From Pseudomonas sp. gcc21 (GTDB lineage Bacteria; Pseudomonadota; Gammaproteobacteria; Pseudomonadales; Pseudomonadaceae), in assembly GCF_012844345.1 (NCBI RefSeq), contig NZ_CP051625.1, forward strand, positions 1,488,001 through 1,552,000: a stretch of 64,000 nt of DNA. Direction: 5' to 3'. Under the pieces are notes generated by a model. That model saw only the letters and a list, made by a program, of their open reading frames with translations. It did no database searches and was not told where the DNA came from. Position numbers and translations under genes: made by a program. Of this stretch, positions 1 through 8,356 are shown piece by piece. Position 1 is the first letter of the stretch, and each line of letters opens with the position of its first letter.

Positions 1-116
1 TCCACCAATATTATTTCAAAGTTAGAATAGGACTGCCTTACTATCGACTTGAACAACGCACGTAGCTGCTCGACACGTCCGAGGGTCGCTATAACCAGGC
101 TAAATCGAGGCTTCAT
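1..116 (-). CDS. Glycosyltransferase family 2, N-terminal fragment (cut by window edge)
   Basis: Only the first 38 codons are inside the window. Translation from the ATG at 116 gives a start typical of GT-A fold family 2 enzymes: a beta strand (SLVIATLGR, residues 6-14), a helix (VEQLRALFKSIVRQSY) and a second strand (FEIILV). Such enzymes transfer a sugar from a nucleotide-sugar donor at the cytoplasmic face of the inner membrane. The start overlaps the 3' end of the flippase gene by 17 bases, so the two are probably translationally coupled in the polysaccharide operon. Donor and acceptor cannot be told from this fragment. Confidence 0.75.
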   Translation of the reverse strand, partial: MKPRFSLVIATLGRVEQLRALFKSIVRQSYSNFEIILV

Positions 117-1350
117 TCGTCGACTCCGTGAAAGTACAGACAACTACCAGGCTGAAAATTATTAATATAATATAACCTAGGGCAAGCGACAGTATCGATC
201 CTGCCGCTCCATAAACAGGAGCCAGGGAAAAATTACCCAACAATACTACGAGCAACCCCAAACCATACTTAATTAGCACCAGCCGCCCCAGCGAGTACTT
301 ATAGAAAAAAATCGAAAGCGATAGCTCCACGAAATACAAAAAAACCACAAGCACCGCATATTTTATATTTAACGCAGCCGCATAATAATCGGCACCGAAA
401 AGCCCCCGTATTATAAACTCACCAAAACCGTAGAACAAAGATACGACACCCAGCCCCAACGCGACCATCACCGCAACCACGGTTATCATATTACGCCGCA
501 CATCTTCGATAGACCCAACGCTGTATATCAACAGCGGAGCCAGACTGATAATTACGATATTGCCCAGCAGATACAGGTTCTCGGTGATCTGCATCGCAGC
601 GGCATGGGCTCCAAAATCCCCCGCATCTATGAGGCCAGGCAATATCAGCCTGTCAATCCTTTGCATAGCCGAAAGCAAAAAGAACGCCAAACCAATCGGC
701 GCGCCAGCCTTCAGCAGCTTGAGCATGTATTCAGACGAAACGTTGCTTATATTAATTTTGCCAAGTACCTTATATCCCAAGTACGTCAGCGCCAAAGCAA
801 CCGCAAGTGACTCGAGCAACCATGCAAGCGCATAGACTTCAAGTGCAGCGACACCCATATAGAACAGAACAACTACCAAGACAGTCTTGACTATAGTTCC
901 AAGCAGCTGGATGAGGGCTGTTTTCTTATTGTCAGTGCGAGACTGAAACAGAGCAATTATCACTCCGAACGGCTCTTTAAGAAACAGCATCAGCCCAAAG
1001 ATAACAATATATAGTTTTTCTTCTGGGCCAAACAGCAAGACGTAACAAATGAAAGAAAAAAAGGTCACGAACGCCAACCAGAATCGCAACACAAAAGTAT
1101 TAACACAGATTTTTCGTTCATCTTGCGGATTAGCACTCAACTTCGGAACTATTACCTCCGCACCACAAAAATAGGTAAAAGCAAGAAATATATTAAAAGC
1201 CGCCAATCCATATTGGAAACTACCGTAGCCCTCAACTCCCACCGCCCGCGCAATCAGTGCACTAGATAACAACCCGCACGCGATGATCCCGCCGCGCTCA
1301 ATAGCGAGCCAGGCAATGTTACGAATCATCTGAAAGTATCGTCCGACCAC
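100..1350 (-). CDS. Wzx-type polysaccharide flippase (second polysaccharide locus)
   Basis: A 416-residue polytopic membrane protein with about 12 hydrophobic segments, the usual size and layout of Wzx/RfbX flippases (MOP superfamily), which move undecaprenyl-diphosphate-linked repeat units across the inner membrane. The N-terminal part (SALIARAVGVEGYGSFQYGL, about residues 30-49) matches the conserved first helices of polysaccharide biosynthesis proteins. The start is GTG at 1350; an ATG at 1329 (residue 8) is a possible alternative and neither has a strong ribosome site. It lies between two GT2 genes and is separate from the flippase at 20795-22030, so the window has two. Substrate specificity cannot be inferred. 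Confidence 0.85.
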   Translation of the reverse strand: MVGRYFQMIRNIAWLAIERGGIIACGLLSSALIARAVGVEGYGSFQYGLAAFNIFLAFTYFCGAEVIVPKLSANPQDERKICVNTFVLRFWLAFVTFFSFICYVLLFGPEEKLYIVIFGLMLFLKEPFGVIIALFQSRTDNKKTALIQLLGTIVKTVLVVVLFYMGVAALEVYALAWLLESLAVALALTYLGYKVLGKINISNVSSEYMLKLLKAGAPIGLAFFLLSAMQRIDRLILPGLIDAGDFGAHAAAMQITENLYLLGNIVIISLAPLLIYSVGSIEDVRRNMITVVAVMVALGLGVVSLFYGFGEFIIRGLFGADYYAAALNIKYAVLVVFLYFVELSLSIFFYKYSLGRLVLIKYGLGLLVVLLGNFSLAPVYGAAGSILSLALGYIILIIFSLVVVCTFTESTNEASI

Positions 1351-1405
1351 GCTCAGCTCGTTGCCCTGGATATCTGAGAGCGCGCCAGGTCATAAGAACA
1401 CGCGA

Positions 1406-2161
1406 TCATTTTCGTACGTACTCGTATATTTTAACTGGATATTTAAGAGGAACAATGAAAATACTCGTCCACACTCCGTTCATTCGGCACGCATCGACCA
1501 GCGCTTTAACCCGTTTAACGCGATCCATAAAGGATCGATTACTAACTCCACCATTGCGCATTCTGACTATAACCTCAGGCAAAAGCTTTGCCTTCATATT
1601 ACCTTTTGCCAAATATCGAACTAACAGCTCAAAGTCTTGCGGCATCGCATCATCCAGCAAAAACCCACCATATCGTTCGAAAAAAGAACGTTTGCACATA
1701 AATCCAGGATGAGCAGGCATCATACCCAAGCGAAAAATAGTCTTGTTGCAGTAGCTTATTCTGTATCGTCGAATTACCTTGTCGGTAGCTATTGGGTCGA
1801 CAATATCAACATATCCATACACGGCGTCAGCGTTTGTCTGCGTCAAGCGACGGACCATACGGGTAACCACACCCGGATCGGCGAAAAAATCATCCGAGTT
1901 CAGGAAACAAAAACAATCCCCGGTGGAAAGCTCGATGCCCTTGTTCATCGCGTCCCACAGACCTTTATCCGGCTCGCTCACAATCCGAGTCACTCGGGTT
2001 GAGTACTCATTAATAATGTTAAGGGTCGAATCTTTAGAACACCCGTCGACCACGATGTATTCCAGGTCAGTATAATCTTGAGAAAGCACAGAATTGATGG
2101 CTTCCCGAACAGTGGTCTCGCTGTTATAGCAGACTGTAATAACCGATACTTTCATGCTCAT
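1406..2161 (-). CDS. Glycosyltransferase family 2 (WcaA/WcaE-like)
   Basis: The 251-residue protein begins with the GT2 signature SVITVCYNSE (residues 6-15), has VVDGCSKDST (37-46) and the metal/nucleotide-binding acidic motif NSDD (88-91). The stretch SEPDKGLWDAMNKG (62-75) is typical of colanic-acid-type GT2 enzymes. It should add one sugar to a lipid-linked repeat unit in the cytoplasm. There is no membrane segment. An in-frame ATG two codons further in is an alternative start. It sits between the Wzy-like gene and the flippase in the second polysaccharide locus. Donor sugar unknown. Confidence 0.85.
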   Translation of the reverse strand: MSMKVSVITVCYNSETTVREAINSVLSQDYTDLEYIVVDGCSKDSTLNIINEYSTRVTRIVSEPDKGLWDAMNKGIELSTGDCFCFLNSDDFFADPGVVTRMVRRLTQTNADAVYGYVDIVDPIATDKVIRRYRISYCNKTIFRLGMMPAHPGFMCKRSFFERYGGFLLDDAMPQDFELLVRYLAKGNMKAKLLPEVIVRMRNGGVSNRSFMDRVKRVKALVDACRMNGVWTSIFIVPLKYPVKIYEYVRK

Positions 2162-2233
2162 CCTTTAGATGCAGCCAATTTTTGCTTCAAAGCGACCACT
2201 CGTTTTTATGAGTTGAGCTGCCATCTAATCGTT

Positions 2234-2252
2234 GTCGGAACCTGGTTCCGAC
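2234..2252. repeat. Perfect 9-bp inverted repeat between Wzy-like and GT2 genes
   Basis: GTCGGAACC, one base, GGTTCCGAC forms a perfect short hairpin in the 151-base gap. It has no T-run on the minus strand, so it is not a standard intrinsic terminator for the operon; it may be a processing or pausing hairpin. Confidence 0.5.
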
Positions 2253-2312
2253 GTCGATTTTCTTGACAAATGATTATATCTACCTTTTCAAAAAGACGGG
2301 TGAATCTCCTTA

Positions 2313-3557
2313 TCACTGCCTTGTTTCAGAGTATAACTGGTTGCCTAATGTGTCATTCGAGTCGCCTTCAAGCCGCATTCCAGAGCGACTCGCGATAACC
2401 AGCCAGCCCAATACCGAAACTGCAAAAAGAAAAAATGTCGGCGTAAAATAACCAGCCCCACGGGCGAAGAATTCAATGAAGGATGCGTAAAAGCATACAA
2501 AAATAAACACTTTCCCGCCGGCATGATGGTGGTTGTAGGCGTAGCGGATCTTTAAGAACGCAATGAGTAAGCCGACGCAGTAAAGACCCAGAAAACCCAA
2601 CCCTATGATGCCGAACTCCCCGACCAGTTTAGCGGCGGTTGTACCACCATCGAGGCGGGTAATCACTTCGATGCCTAGCTCTTTCATCCGATATGCCGCT
2701 TCCCCGAAGAAATCTTCCAGACCATATTGTTGAAACCCCACTCCCCACCCCCCAGTGGCATCGAGCATGAGCAAAGTGGACTCCCAGCCTTGAATGAGCG
2801 TGAGTACCGAGAGATTATCAGAGGATGCTGAAAACGTAAGACGGGACGCGAAATAATCAGTGCGGAGTACGTAGATTGATCCAACAACCGCAAACAAGCA
2901 TATGAAGACCCTCGACAGGGTTATTTTTATGCTCAATACGACACACATCAAAACCACCAGAACGGTGGTCAAGCTTTGAACCAGGACCGCCCACACTGCC
3001 AAATAGCATAAATAGATGACGTTGAATCGTAATCGAGAGACGAACGCATATATCAATAGCGGCGCCAAGATTAGAGAAAAATGCGATGGTTCGGCAAAGA
3101 GCCCCACCGGTTTGTGGGTCGTGTAAGCGAATATTCTCATGCCCAACAACCCAAACACCGAGTTGATCAACAGGCCCCACAACCCTAGCTCAACCAGCCT
3201 GTCCATTGTGGGCCAGGATAAAGGAATGAGTTTGTTAGCGGCGATCCATGAGGCAATCAGCATCATGATCAGCAGGAGATAACTTCCGATGAACCTGCCC
3301 AAAGCGAAGCCTTCTTCGAACAGAATCCCTACTACGGCATGCAATAGAACTACGAAAGGAATGCCGATCAGCCACCCTGAAGCTATAGGTAATGGCGTAA
3401 TAATCTCGCGATCACGATCGAAACAGAAGGTCAAAGCCAAGCCCACAAAGCAGAGCGCCAAGCCCGCCGCCATAGAGCTTTGTCCGGTAGAGGTCATAAC
3501 CAGACTAGGGAGAAAGATGACGGAAATGAAAAGCGTCGCATAAACGAACATAGACAT
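2313..3557 (-). CDS. O-antigen polymerase / ligase-like membrane protein (Wzy-type)
   Basis: The 414-residue protein has about ten hydrophobic helices and a larger polar loop at roughly residues 235-310, the layout of Wzy polymerases and WaaL-type ligases (PF04932-like). These enzymes join lipid-linked repeat units, or transfer the polymer, on the periplasmic side of the inner membrane. Sequence in this family is poorly conserved, so assignment rests on topology, length and position directly after wzz and before glycosyltransferase and flippase genes. ATG codons at 3557 and 3551 are both possible starts. Which of the two reactions it performs cannot be decided here. Confidence 0.7.
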   Translation of the reverse strand: MSMFVYATLFISVIFLPSLVMTSTGQSSMAAGLALCFVGLALTFCFDRDREIITPLPIASGWLIGIPFVVLLHAVVGILFEEGFALGRFIGSYLLLIMMLIASWIAANKLIPLSWPTMDRLVELGLWGLLINSVFGLLGMRIFAYTTHKPVGLFAEPSHFSLILAPLLIYAFVSRLRFNVIYLCYLAVWAVLVQSLTTVLVVLMCVVLSIKITLSRVFICLFAVVGSIYVLRTDYFASRLTFSASSDNLSVLTLIQGWESTLLMLDATGGWGVGFQQYGLEDFFGEAAYRMKELGIEVITRLDGGTTAAKLVGEFGIIGLGFLGLYCVGLLIAFLKIRYAYNHHHAGGKVFIFVCFYASFIEFFARGAGYFTPTFFLFAVSVLGWLVIASRSGMRLEGDSNDTLGNQLYSETRQ

Positions 3558-3705
3558 TAACCGCGAATTCTCCCGATAGGTATTTGGAGGCGGACCGATG
3601 CGGTGCTCCGACGCCTATTTAAGCCCAAATGCATCATGCGATTCCCTTGAGGCGAGAGATTTGCTATGCAGTTCATAGCCCTGACGCTCTCCGCTTGATG
3701 AAGGC

Positions 3706-4830
3706 TTAGCGACGTGGCACGTAGCGCGCTTTGGCTGACGAGGACCTGAGCGAAATGCGAAGCAACGCTATCCCTACCCCTAAGAGACCGCCCAGAGCTA
3801 TTCCTAGAAGTATCGCCAGCCCCTTCCTCGGCTTCACCGGCGTCTCCGGCACCTCAGCCGCACCATCAAGGGTAAAGACCGAAACGGCATCTTCGTCCAC
3901 GCTGATCCCGCGTAACATGGCGAGCTGGCTCTCCAGCTCCCTCAACTCAGGAATGAACGGCGCATCGTTTTCGCGGGCTTCCAGTATCGCCAGCTCTGCC
4001 TGCAGGGCTCTGGATCCGCGCATATACATCAGGTCGCCCTCTACGAAAGCGGCAAGCTCACTGTCCGCAAACGCTCGACCTACGGTAGCCTGCGGTTGAT
4101 CGATGCCCAGTGACGACGCAATGGCAGATGCCTCTCTCAATCGCGCTATGCGATCCAGACGCTGCTGCTGCGCCAAGCTGCGAAGGCCGCGAATCCGGCG
4201 TTCGGCAACCCTACTCCGGATGGACACCTCACTCAGTACGTTATTGACCATTTCATGTGTAGCGTTGCTTGCAGCAAGAGCCACATACTCGTTCGCCCAG
4301 GTCGCTGCCAGATGGGGATCTTCCAGCTCGACGACAACTTGATAATAATCTGGGCGCCCATGCTGGTCGGGCTGGCTCACGATCAACTTTTCAGCGAAAT
4401 CCCTGCGCAGATTGTCTCGTGCATCCGTGTCCTCATCTGCCATATCGACCCCGATATACGGCAAATAATATTGCTCAAAGAAGGCGTTTCTGAGGGATGA
4501 GGAAAGCAAGTTACGTTTGAACACGCTATACACTTGGTCTGCCGTGTATTCGCTAAGCGCTACAGCGTTCTGACTCTGCCCTTGAGCGGCAGTGACGGAC
4601 AACCGGCCCAAATTAAACGCAGCAATGTCGCTCTGGCGGGGAGGAATGACAGTGGCTTCGGTTTTGTATACCGGAGTAGCCAGCAAAGCATACGCAACAG
4701 CAAGCAGAAGACCGAGAGCAGTCACTGCGAGGACCAACCACTTTTCTTTCCAGAGGCTGGTGCAAAGCTCATATAGATCCATTTCGCCCGCATTGTCGCG
4801 TAGCGTTGGTTTTTTTATGTCTTCGTGCAC
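3706..4830 (-). CDS. wzz: Wzz-type chain length determinant (polysaccharide co-polymerase)
   Basis: The 374-residue protein has the Wzz pattern: a short cytoplasmic N-terminus (MDLYELCTSLWKEKW), a first membrane helix at about residues 32-52, a mainly helical periplasmic domain, and a C-terminal helix at about 337-360 preceded by the Pro-rich PETPVKPRKG motif. It lacks the cytoplasmic kinase domain of Wzc, so it belongs to the PCP-1 type that sets O-antigen modal length. The start is a GTG at 4830 with a strong site (GAGG) seven bases upstream. It is the first gene after the ops element at 4858-4868, so it probably heads an RfaH-controlled transcript. Confidence 0.88.
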   Translation of the reverse strand: MHEDIKKPTLRDNAGEMDLYELCTSLWKEKWLVLAVTALGLLLAVAYALLATPVYKTEATVIPPRQSDIAAFNLGRLSVTAAQGQSQNAVALSEYTADQVYSVFKRNLLSSSLRNAFFEQYYLPYIGVDMADEDTDARDNLRRDFAEKLIVSQPDQHGRPDYYQVVVELEDPHLAATWANEYVALAASNATHEMVNNVLSEVSIRSRVAERRIRGLRSLAQQQRLDRIARLREASAIASSLGIDQPQATVGRAFADSELAAFVEGDLMYMRGSRALQAELAILEARENDAPFIPELRELESQLAMLRGISVDEDAVSVFTLDGAAEVPETPVKPRKGLAILLGIALGGLLGVGIALLRISLRSSSAKARYVPRR

Positions 4831-4857
4831 AGTAACCTCATAATGGAAATATTAGAC

Positions 4858-4868
4858 ACGCTACCGCC
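4858..4868 (-). promoter_or_regulatory. ops element (RfaH recruitment site) upstream of wzz
   Basis: Read on the minus strand this is GGCGGTAGCGT, an exact match to the ops consensus (GGCGGTAGNNT) at which RNA polymerase pauses and loads RfaH. It lies 27 bases before the wzz start. The flanking 45 bases (4854-4898) match the second ops leader at 25279-25324 at about 41 of 46 aligned positions, so the whole leader, not just the 11-mer, is conserved. An rfaH gene is present in the window. Confidence 0.88.
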
Positions 4869-5532
4869 CCAAGATTTGCTGTCGTTTCTCGAGAACAGAC
4901 CCAGATGCCACATCACCAATCGATGCTCCAATCGCTTGTTATCAGCCAGATTCTGAGCTCGCGACTGAGACCGGCTGTTCCAAAACGTTAATTTCCCGCC
5001 CAGTACCGGCGCGAATACTATCTCGTTGGATTGGCTAGTTACAACTTTGTCGCCTAGGGAAGACCAGAGGAGAGCCTGTCCAGTCAGGATGGCTTAGGAG
5101 TAGCAAGAGCTCGATTGGTTCCAGCCAGAGCTTTTGGCGGTCGGCTTCTTACAGAATGGAGTTGGATAGAGCAAGGGAGGAGCTGTTCGCAAATCTGCGA
5201 ACCAATGCTGATAACATCGTCGATCGGCGGAAGAAATGTTACACCCCTGCGGTACGCCGAGATCCGCAGGATATCAAAACCTGTTGGCGGCTTCGAATGC
5301 GGCCCAAGCCAGGGAAAGCCAACCCAGCACCTTCGGCACCATCCTGGGAGTATAGCGCCCCTGCACGACTTGAGCCGGGGTTGAGCGCCCCTGCGCTACG
5401 CCAGCGTCATACGGGGTCACTAAACCCAACCCGGTCCGCGGTCCAATTGCCCGGAACCGCACGCCAATTAGCGCGTCGGCGCGCAGGCGCACGCCAACCC
5501 CAGGGATAACCAATCCGCAGCCTCTGCGCCAT

Positions 5533-5711
5533 CCTGGGGGTGCAGCGCCCCTGCGCTACGCCAAGCCTGCCTGGGGGTGTAGCGCGCCTGCGCTACGCCG
5601 AGCCTGCCTGGGGGTGTAGCGCGCCTGCGCTACGCCAAGCCTGCCTGGGGGTGTAGCGCGCCTGCGCTACGCCAAGCCTGCCTGGGGGTGTAGCGCGCCT
5701 GCGCTACGCCA
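5533..5711 (+). repeat. Tandem REP array, five hairpins at 37-bp period
   Basis: Five direct copies of the type-A REP follow one another at exactly 37-base spacing (the CTGCGC core recurs at 5551, 5588, 5625, 5662 and 5699). Each has the hairpin GTAGCGC-GCCT-GCGCTAC preceded by CCTGGGGGT; the first copy varies in the left stem. The array ends 41 bases from the stop codon of the shortened NeuD-like gene. Confidence 0.92.
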
Positions 5712-5752
5712 ATGTTTCAGAAACACCGCCCTCCGGGAACCGTAGCTCCAAA

Positions 5753-6325
5753 CTACCCCAACACCGTTCCCGCCCCCAACACCACCCCAGCCTCCACCAC
5801 AACGCCGTACCCGCAGCTACCACCAGCCTGCAACCAAGCCCGGGCACCGACACGCACACCGCCAGCGAGCTGCACACCCACCCCAATATGCGATAGCTCT
5901 TCCATCACCACATCATGGTCCACCGTCGCGTTGGCATTAATAATCACGCCCTTACCCACCTCAACAACCGTGCCCACGACAGCACCAGCCATCACAGCAG
6001 TACCTGCTCCGACGACTGCACTAGGACTTACCCAAGCCTTGGGATGCACAACAGAAACCAGCTCAACCCCTGCACCCTCAATCAAACCAATCCATTGCTC
6101 CCGCACCGCGTTGTTCCCTACCGCAGCGATCGCGCCCTGACAACGCTCAGCAACCTGAGCAACATCCGCAACCTTACCCAGTACGTCAAAACCCAAAGCC
6201 TCAGTCACATCCGGCCAGGCATCATCCAGAAACAGCACCTGATCCCACTGCCCATCCAATAACGCAGCCTCGGCCACAGATTTACCATGGCCACCTGCTC
6301 CCAACACCAGCAAGGTGCCGCTCAT
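5753..6325 (-). CDS. NeuD/PglD-type sugar acyltransferase, C-terminus shortened
   Basis: The 190-residue protein starts with a Rossmann-like sugar-binding domain (LLVLGAGGHGKSV, residues 5-17) and continues into a left-handed beta-helix of hexapeptide repeats (from about residue 95), with DHDVVMEELSHIG carrying the His expected to act in catalysis. Relatives O- or N-acetylate sugars or UDP-sugars. Relatives usually end with a helix turn containing a GNPA/GVPA-like motif; here the frame stops right after GAGTVLG, so roughly 15-25 residues are missing. No aminotransferase that would make a 4-amino-sugar substrate is seen nearby. It overlaps the WbpL-like gene by 4 bases and is last in its operon, next to the REP array. 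Activity is uncertain. Confidence 0.8.
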   Translation of the reverse strand: MSGTLLVLGAGGHGKSVAEAALLDGQWDQVLFLDDAWPDVTEALGFDVLGKVADVAQVAERCQGAIAAVGNNAVREQWIGLIEGAGVELVSVVHPKAWVSPSAVVGAGTAVMAGAVVGTVVEVGKGVIINANATVDHDVVMEELSHIGVGVQLAGGVRVGARAWLQAGGSCGYGVVVEAGVVLGAGTVLG

Positions 6326-7341
6326 GCCTGCACCTCAAGCGCTCCGGCCTTGAACCTCACAGCTAATATGGCCAACGGCACATACGCAATCAGCAGGCCC
6401 AGCAAACCATCGACATACCCTAGCGCTACAGCGCAGGCCCAGGGCAGCAACCAAAACAGGTTTATGCCAAGCACCACCAGGGTTACTGGCAAATGAGAAC
6501 CCAGCTCGCGCGACGCAAACTGATACGCATGGCTACGATGAGCCTCATACACCTTGTCGCCCCGCGCCAACCGGCGAAACAGCGTCCAGGTGGCATCCAG
6601 TACAAACACGCCCAGCAGAATCAGCCAACTCCACAGCAACTGCGGCTCAACCATCGCCGCCGTCACCGTCAGCACACCCAGCATCAGGCCGAGAAAGCCA
6701 CTTCCGGCATCCCCCATGAATATCCGCGCCGGCGGGAAGTTCCAGCACAGAAAACCCGCCACAGCAGCGGCGAGTACCAGCAGCACGAGTATCTGATCAT
6801 CATGCCCAAGCAACCAATAGATCAGAGCACCACCAAGACAAGTGGTAATCGCCTCAATACTGGCAATGCCGTCAATGCCGTCCATGAAGTTATATAGGTT
6901 GAGCAACCACACCAGAAAGAACGCCGCCAGGGCATAGACCAACCAGACAAGCTCGACCGTCAAGCCCGGCAACTGCAGCACCAGATCACCCTCCACCCAG
7001 AACAACGCCCAGGCAGCAGCGGAGAAATGCGCCAGCAACCGCCAACGAGCAGCGATATGCCCATGGTCGTCGAGAAAGCCAACCATCGCGATCAACAACC
7101 CACTGCCGCCGAGACCAATCACCCACTGCCAGGACACCTCGCTGACGAAAGGCAACAACAGGAGCGCAGCAAGAAACACCGCCACAATCGCCACACCACC
7201 CCCACGGGGGGTAGGTATCGAATGCGAGCTACGTGCATTGGGGATATCGATCAGGCTATTAGCCAGGGCATAACGGCGAAGAGCATAGGTCAATAAACAA
7301 GAAATCCCGGCCACGGCCAGGATCAAAAGCAACCAGAGCAT
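6322..7341 (-). CDS. WbpL/WecA-like initiating glycosyl-1-phosphate transferase
   Basis: This 339-residue MraY/WecA superfamily protein has about ten membrane helices. Family motifs are visible: RSSHSIPTPRGGG (37-49), the acidic pair DD (91-92), NFMDGIDG (151-158) and GDAGSGFLG (210-218), with a basic loop rich in HRSHAYQ near residue 270. Such enzymes start O-antigen units by moving a GlcNAc-, FucNAc- or QuiNAc-1-phosphate from its UDP-sugar to undecaprenyl phosphate at the inner membrane. Length and the neighbouring NAD-dependent epimerase/reductase recall Pseudomonas WbpL with WbpV/WbpK. The 4-base overlap with the acyltransferase implies coupling. Confidence 0.88.
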   Translation of the reverse strand: MLWLLLILAVAGISCLLTYALRRYALANSLIDIPNARSSHSIPTPRGGGVAIVAVFLAALLLLPFVSEVSWQWVIGLGGSGLLIAMVGFLDDHGHIAARWRLLAHFSAAAWALFWVEGDLVLQLPGLTVELVWLVYALAAFFLVWLLNLYNFMDGIDGIASIEAITTCLGGALIYWLLGHDDQILVLLVLAAAVAGFLCWNFPPARIFMGDAGSGFLGLMLGVLTVTAAMVEPQLLWSWLILLGVFVLDATWTLFRRLARGDKVYEAHRSHAYQFASRELGSHLPVTLVVLGINLFWLLPWACAVALGYVDGLLGLLIAYVPLAILAVRFKAGALEVQA

Positions 7342-7401
7342 ACAGTTTCCTTTCAGTGACTCATTATTCCCGCGAACGCGGGAACCTATAGCCGCACGTA
7401 C

Positions 7402-8355
7402 TCAACGGCCCGCTAAAAACGCATCAGCGGTTTTTTTCAACGCGTCATCCACCGACACGGGCGGCTGCCAATCAAGCGTTTCACAGGTATGTCGAATATC
7501 CACCTGCAAAGACCCGCACAACCGCTGCGCGACTGCACGCTTGCCCAACATACCCGCACCCAGCTCTAACAATCCCGCCGGCACCGGCAATAACCGCGGC
7601 GCCTTGCCCAATGCACGGGCTGTACGCTTGAGCAGTTCCGTAGTCGACAGATCTTCCCCATCGCTCACCAAAAATGTCTGGTTTGCGGCAGCAGGATGAT
7701 CTACGCAGGTCACTATCAGATCAACCAGATTATCCAGCGCCACCATGCTGCGCTTGTTATTGATCGCACCGAGCGGCAGCGGCACACCCTTGTTCATCCA
7801 ATTCATCATGCTCTGAAAGTTAGCCTTCACGCCTGGCCCATACACCAGCACGGGACGGATGATCACTACTTCCATCCCCGTTTCAACACCTAGAGCCTTG
7901 AGCCCCTCTTCTGCCTCGAATTTGGATATGCCATAGGGATCCTGGGGCGCGGGCTTATCGAAGGCGGTGTAGGGACGGCCCAACGCAGTGCCTTCACCAT
8001 TAACCTTGATTGAACTGATAAATATGAAGCGCTTTACACCCGCCAGAGCGGCTTGCCTTGCTAGTGCGAGCGTGCCCTCTGTGTTTACCTGCCTGAAGGC
8101 TTGTAAGGGATCACTGGCAGTGTCATCCATGACATGAACGCGGGCAGCGGAATGGATAACCACTTGCTGACCTGCCAGTGCAGATGCCCATTGAGTGTCT
8201 GCGGATAAACCTTGCACATGGGCACTAATTGCACGCGTGTCAATACTGGTGCTGGTATCACGCACAGCCGCCGTTACCTGGTACTCATCGTCTAGAAGCC
8301 GGGCGAGTAGAGCACGTCCGACGAAACCAGTGGCACCGGTCAACAAGATATCCAT
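7402..8355 (-). CDS. NAD-dependent nucleotide-sugar epimerase/reductase (WbpV/WbpK-like)
   Basis: An extended-SDR protein with the Rossmann motif ILLTGATGFVGRAL at the N-terminus, the SSIKV strand, and the catalytic YxxxK pair at about Tyr141/Lys145. I start it at the ATG at 8355 (317 residues), one base after the upstream TGA and with GGAG about 12 bases ahead; the frame is open to an ATG at 8388, but that would add 11 residues before the Rossmann strand. Relatives next to WbpL-type genes reduce or epimerise a UDP-4-keto-6-deoxy-HexNAc to give the UDP-FucNAc or UDP-QuiNAc first sugar. A 4,6-dehydratase partner is not seen in the window. Confidence 0.82.
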   Translation of the reverse strand: MDILLTGATGFVGRALLARLLDDEYQVTAAVRDTSTSIDTRAISAHVQGLSADTQWASALAGQQVVIHSAARVHVMDDTASDPLQAFRQVNTEGTLALARQAALAGVKRFIFISSIKVNGEGTALGRPYTAFDKPAPQDPYGISKFEAEEGLKALGVETGMEVVIIRPVLVYGPGVKANFQSMMNWMNKGVPLPLGAINNKRSMVALDNLVDLIVTCVDHPAAANQTFLVSDGEDLSTTELLKRTARALGKAPRLLPVPAGLLELGAGMLGKRAVAQRLCGSLQVDIRHTCETLDWQPPVSVDDALKKTADAFLAGR

Positions 8356-8356
8356 A

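Larger units (their letters stand above)
4831..5752. other. Intergenic leader and REP region between two polysaccharide loci
   Basis: This 922-base gap has no convincing gene. Next to wzz it holds an ops/JUMPstart-like leader (4854-4898). From about 5343 it holds degenerate type-A REP copies (about 5343-5403), one type-B REP in reverse orientation (5475-5504) and the 37-bp-period REP array. Between 4900 and 5340 I recognise nothing; the promoter for the wzz transcript should lie there. Confidence 0.7.

Noticed and set aside
5533..5711. CRISPR array
   Set aside because: The 37-base period is a fully repeated sequence without unique spacers, and no cas genes are present; it is a REP array.
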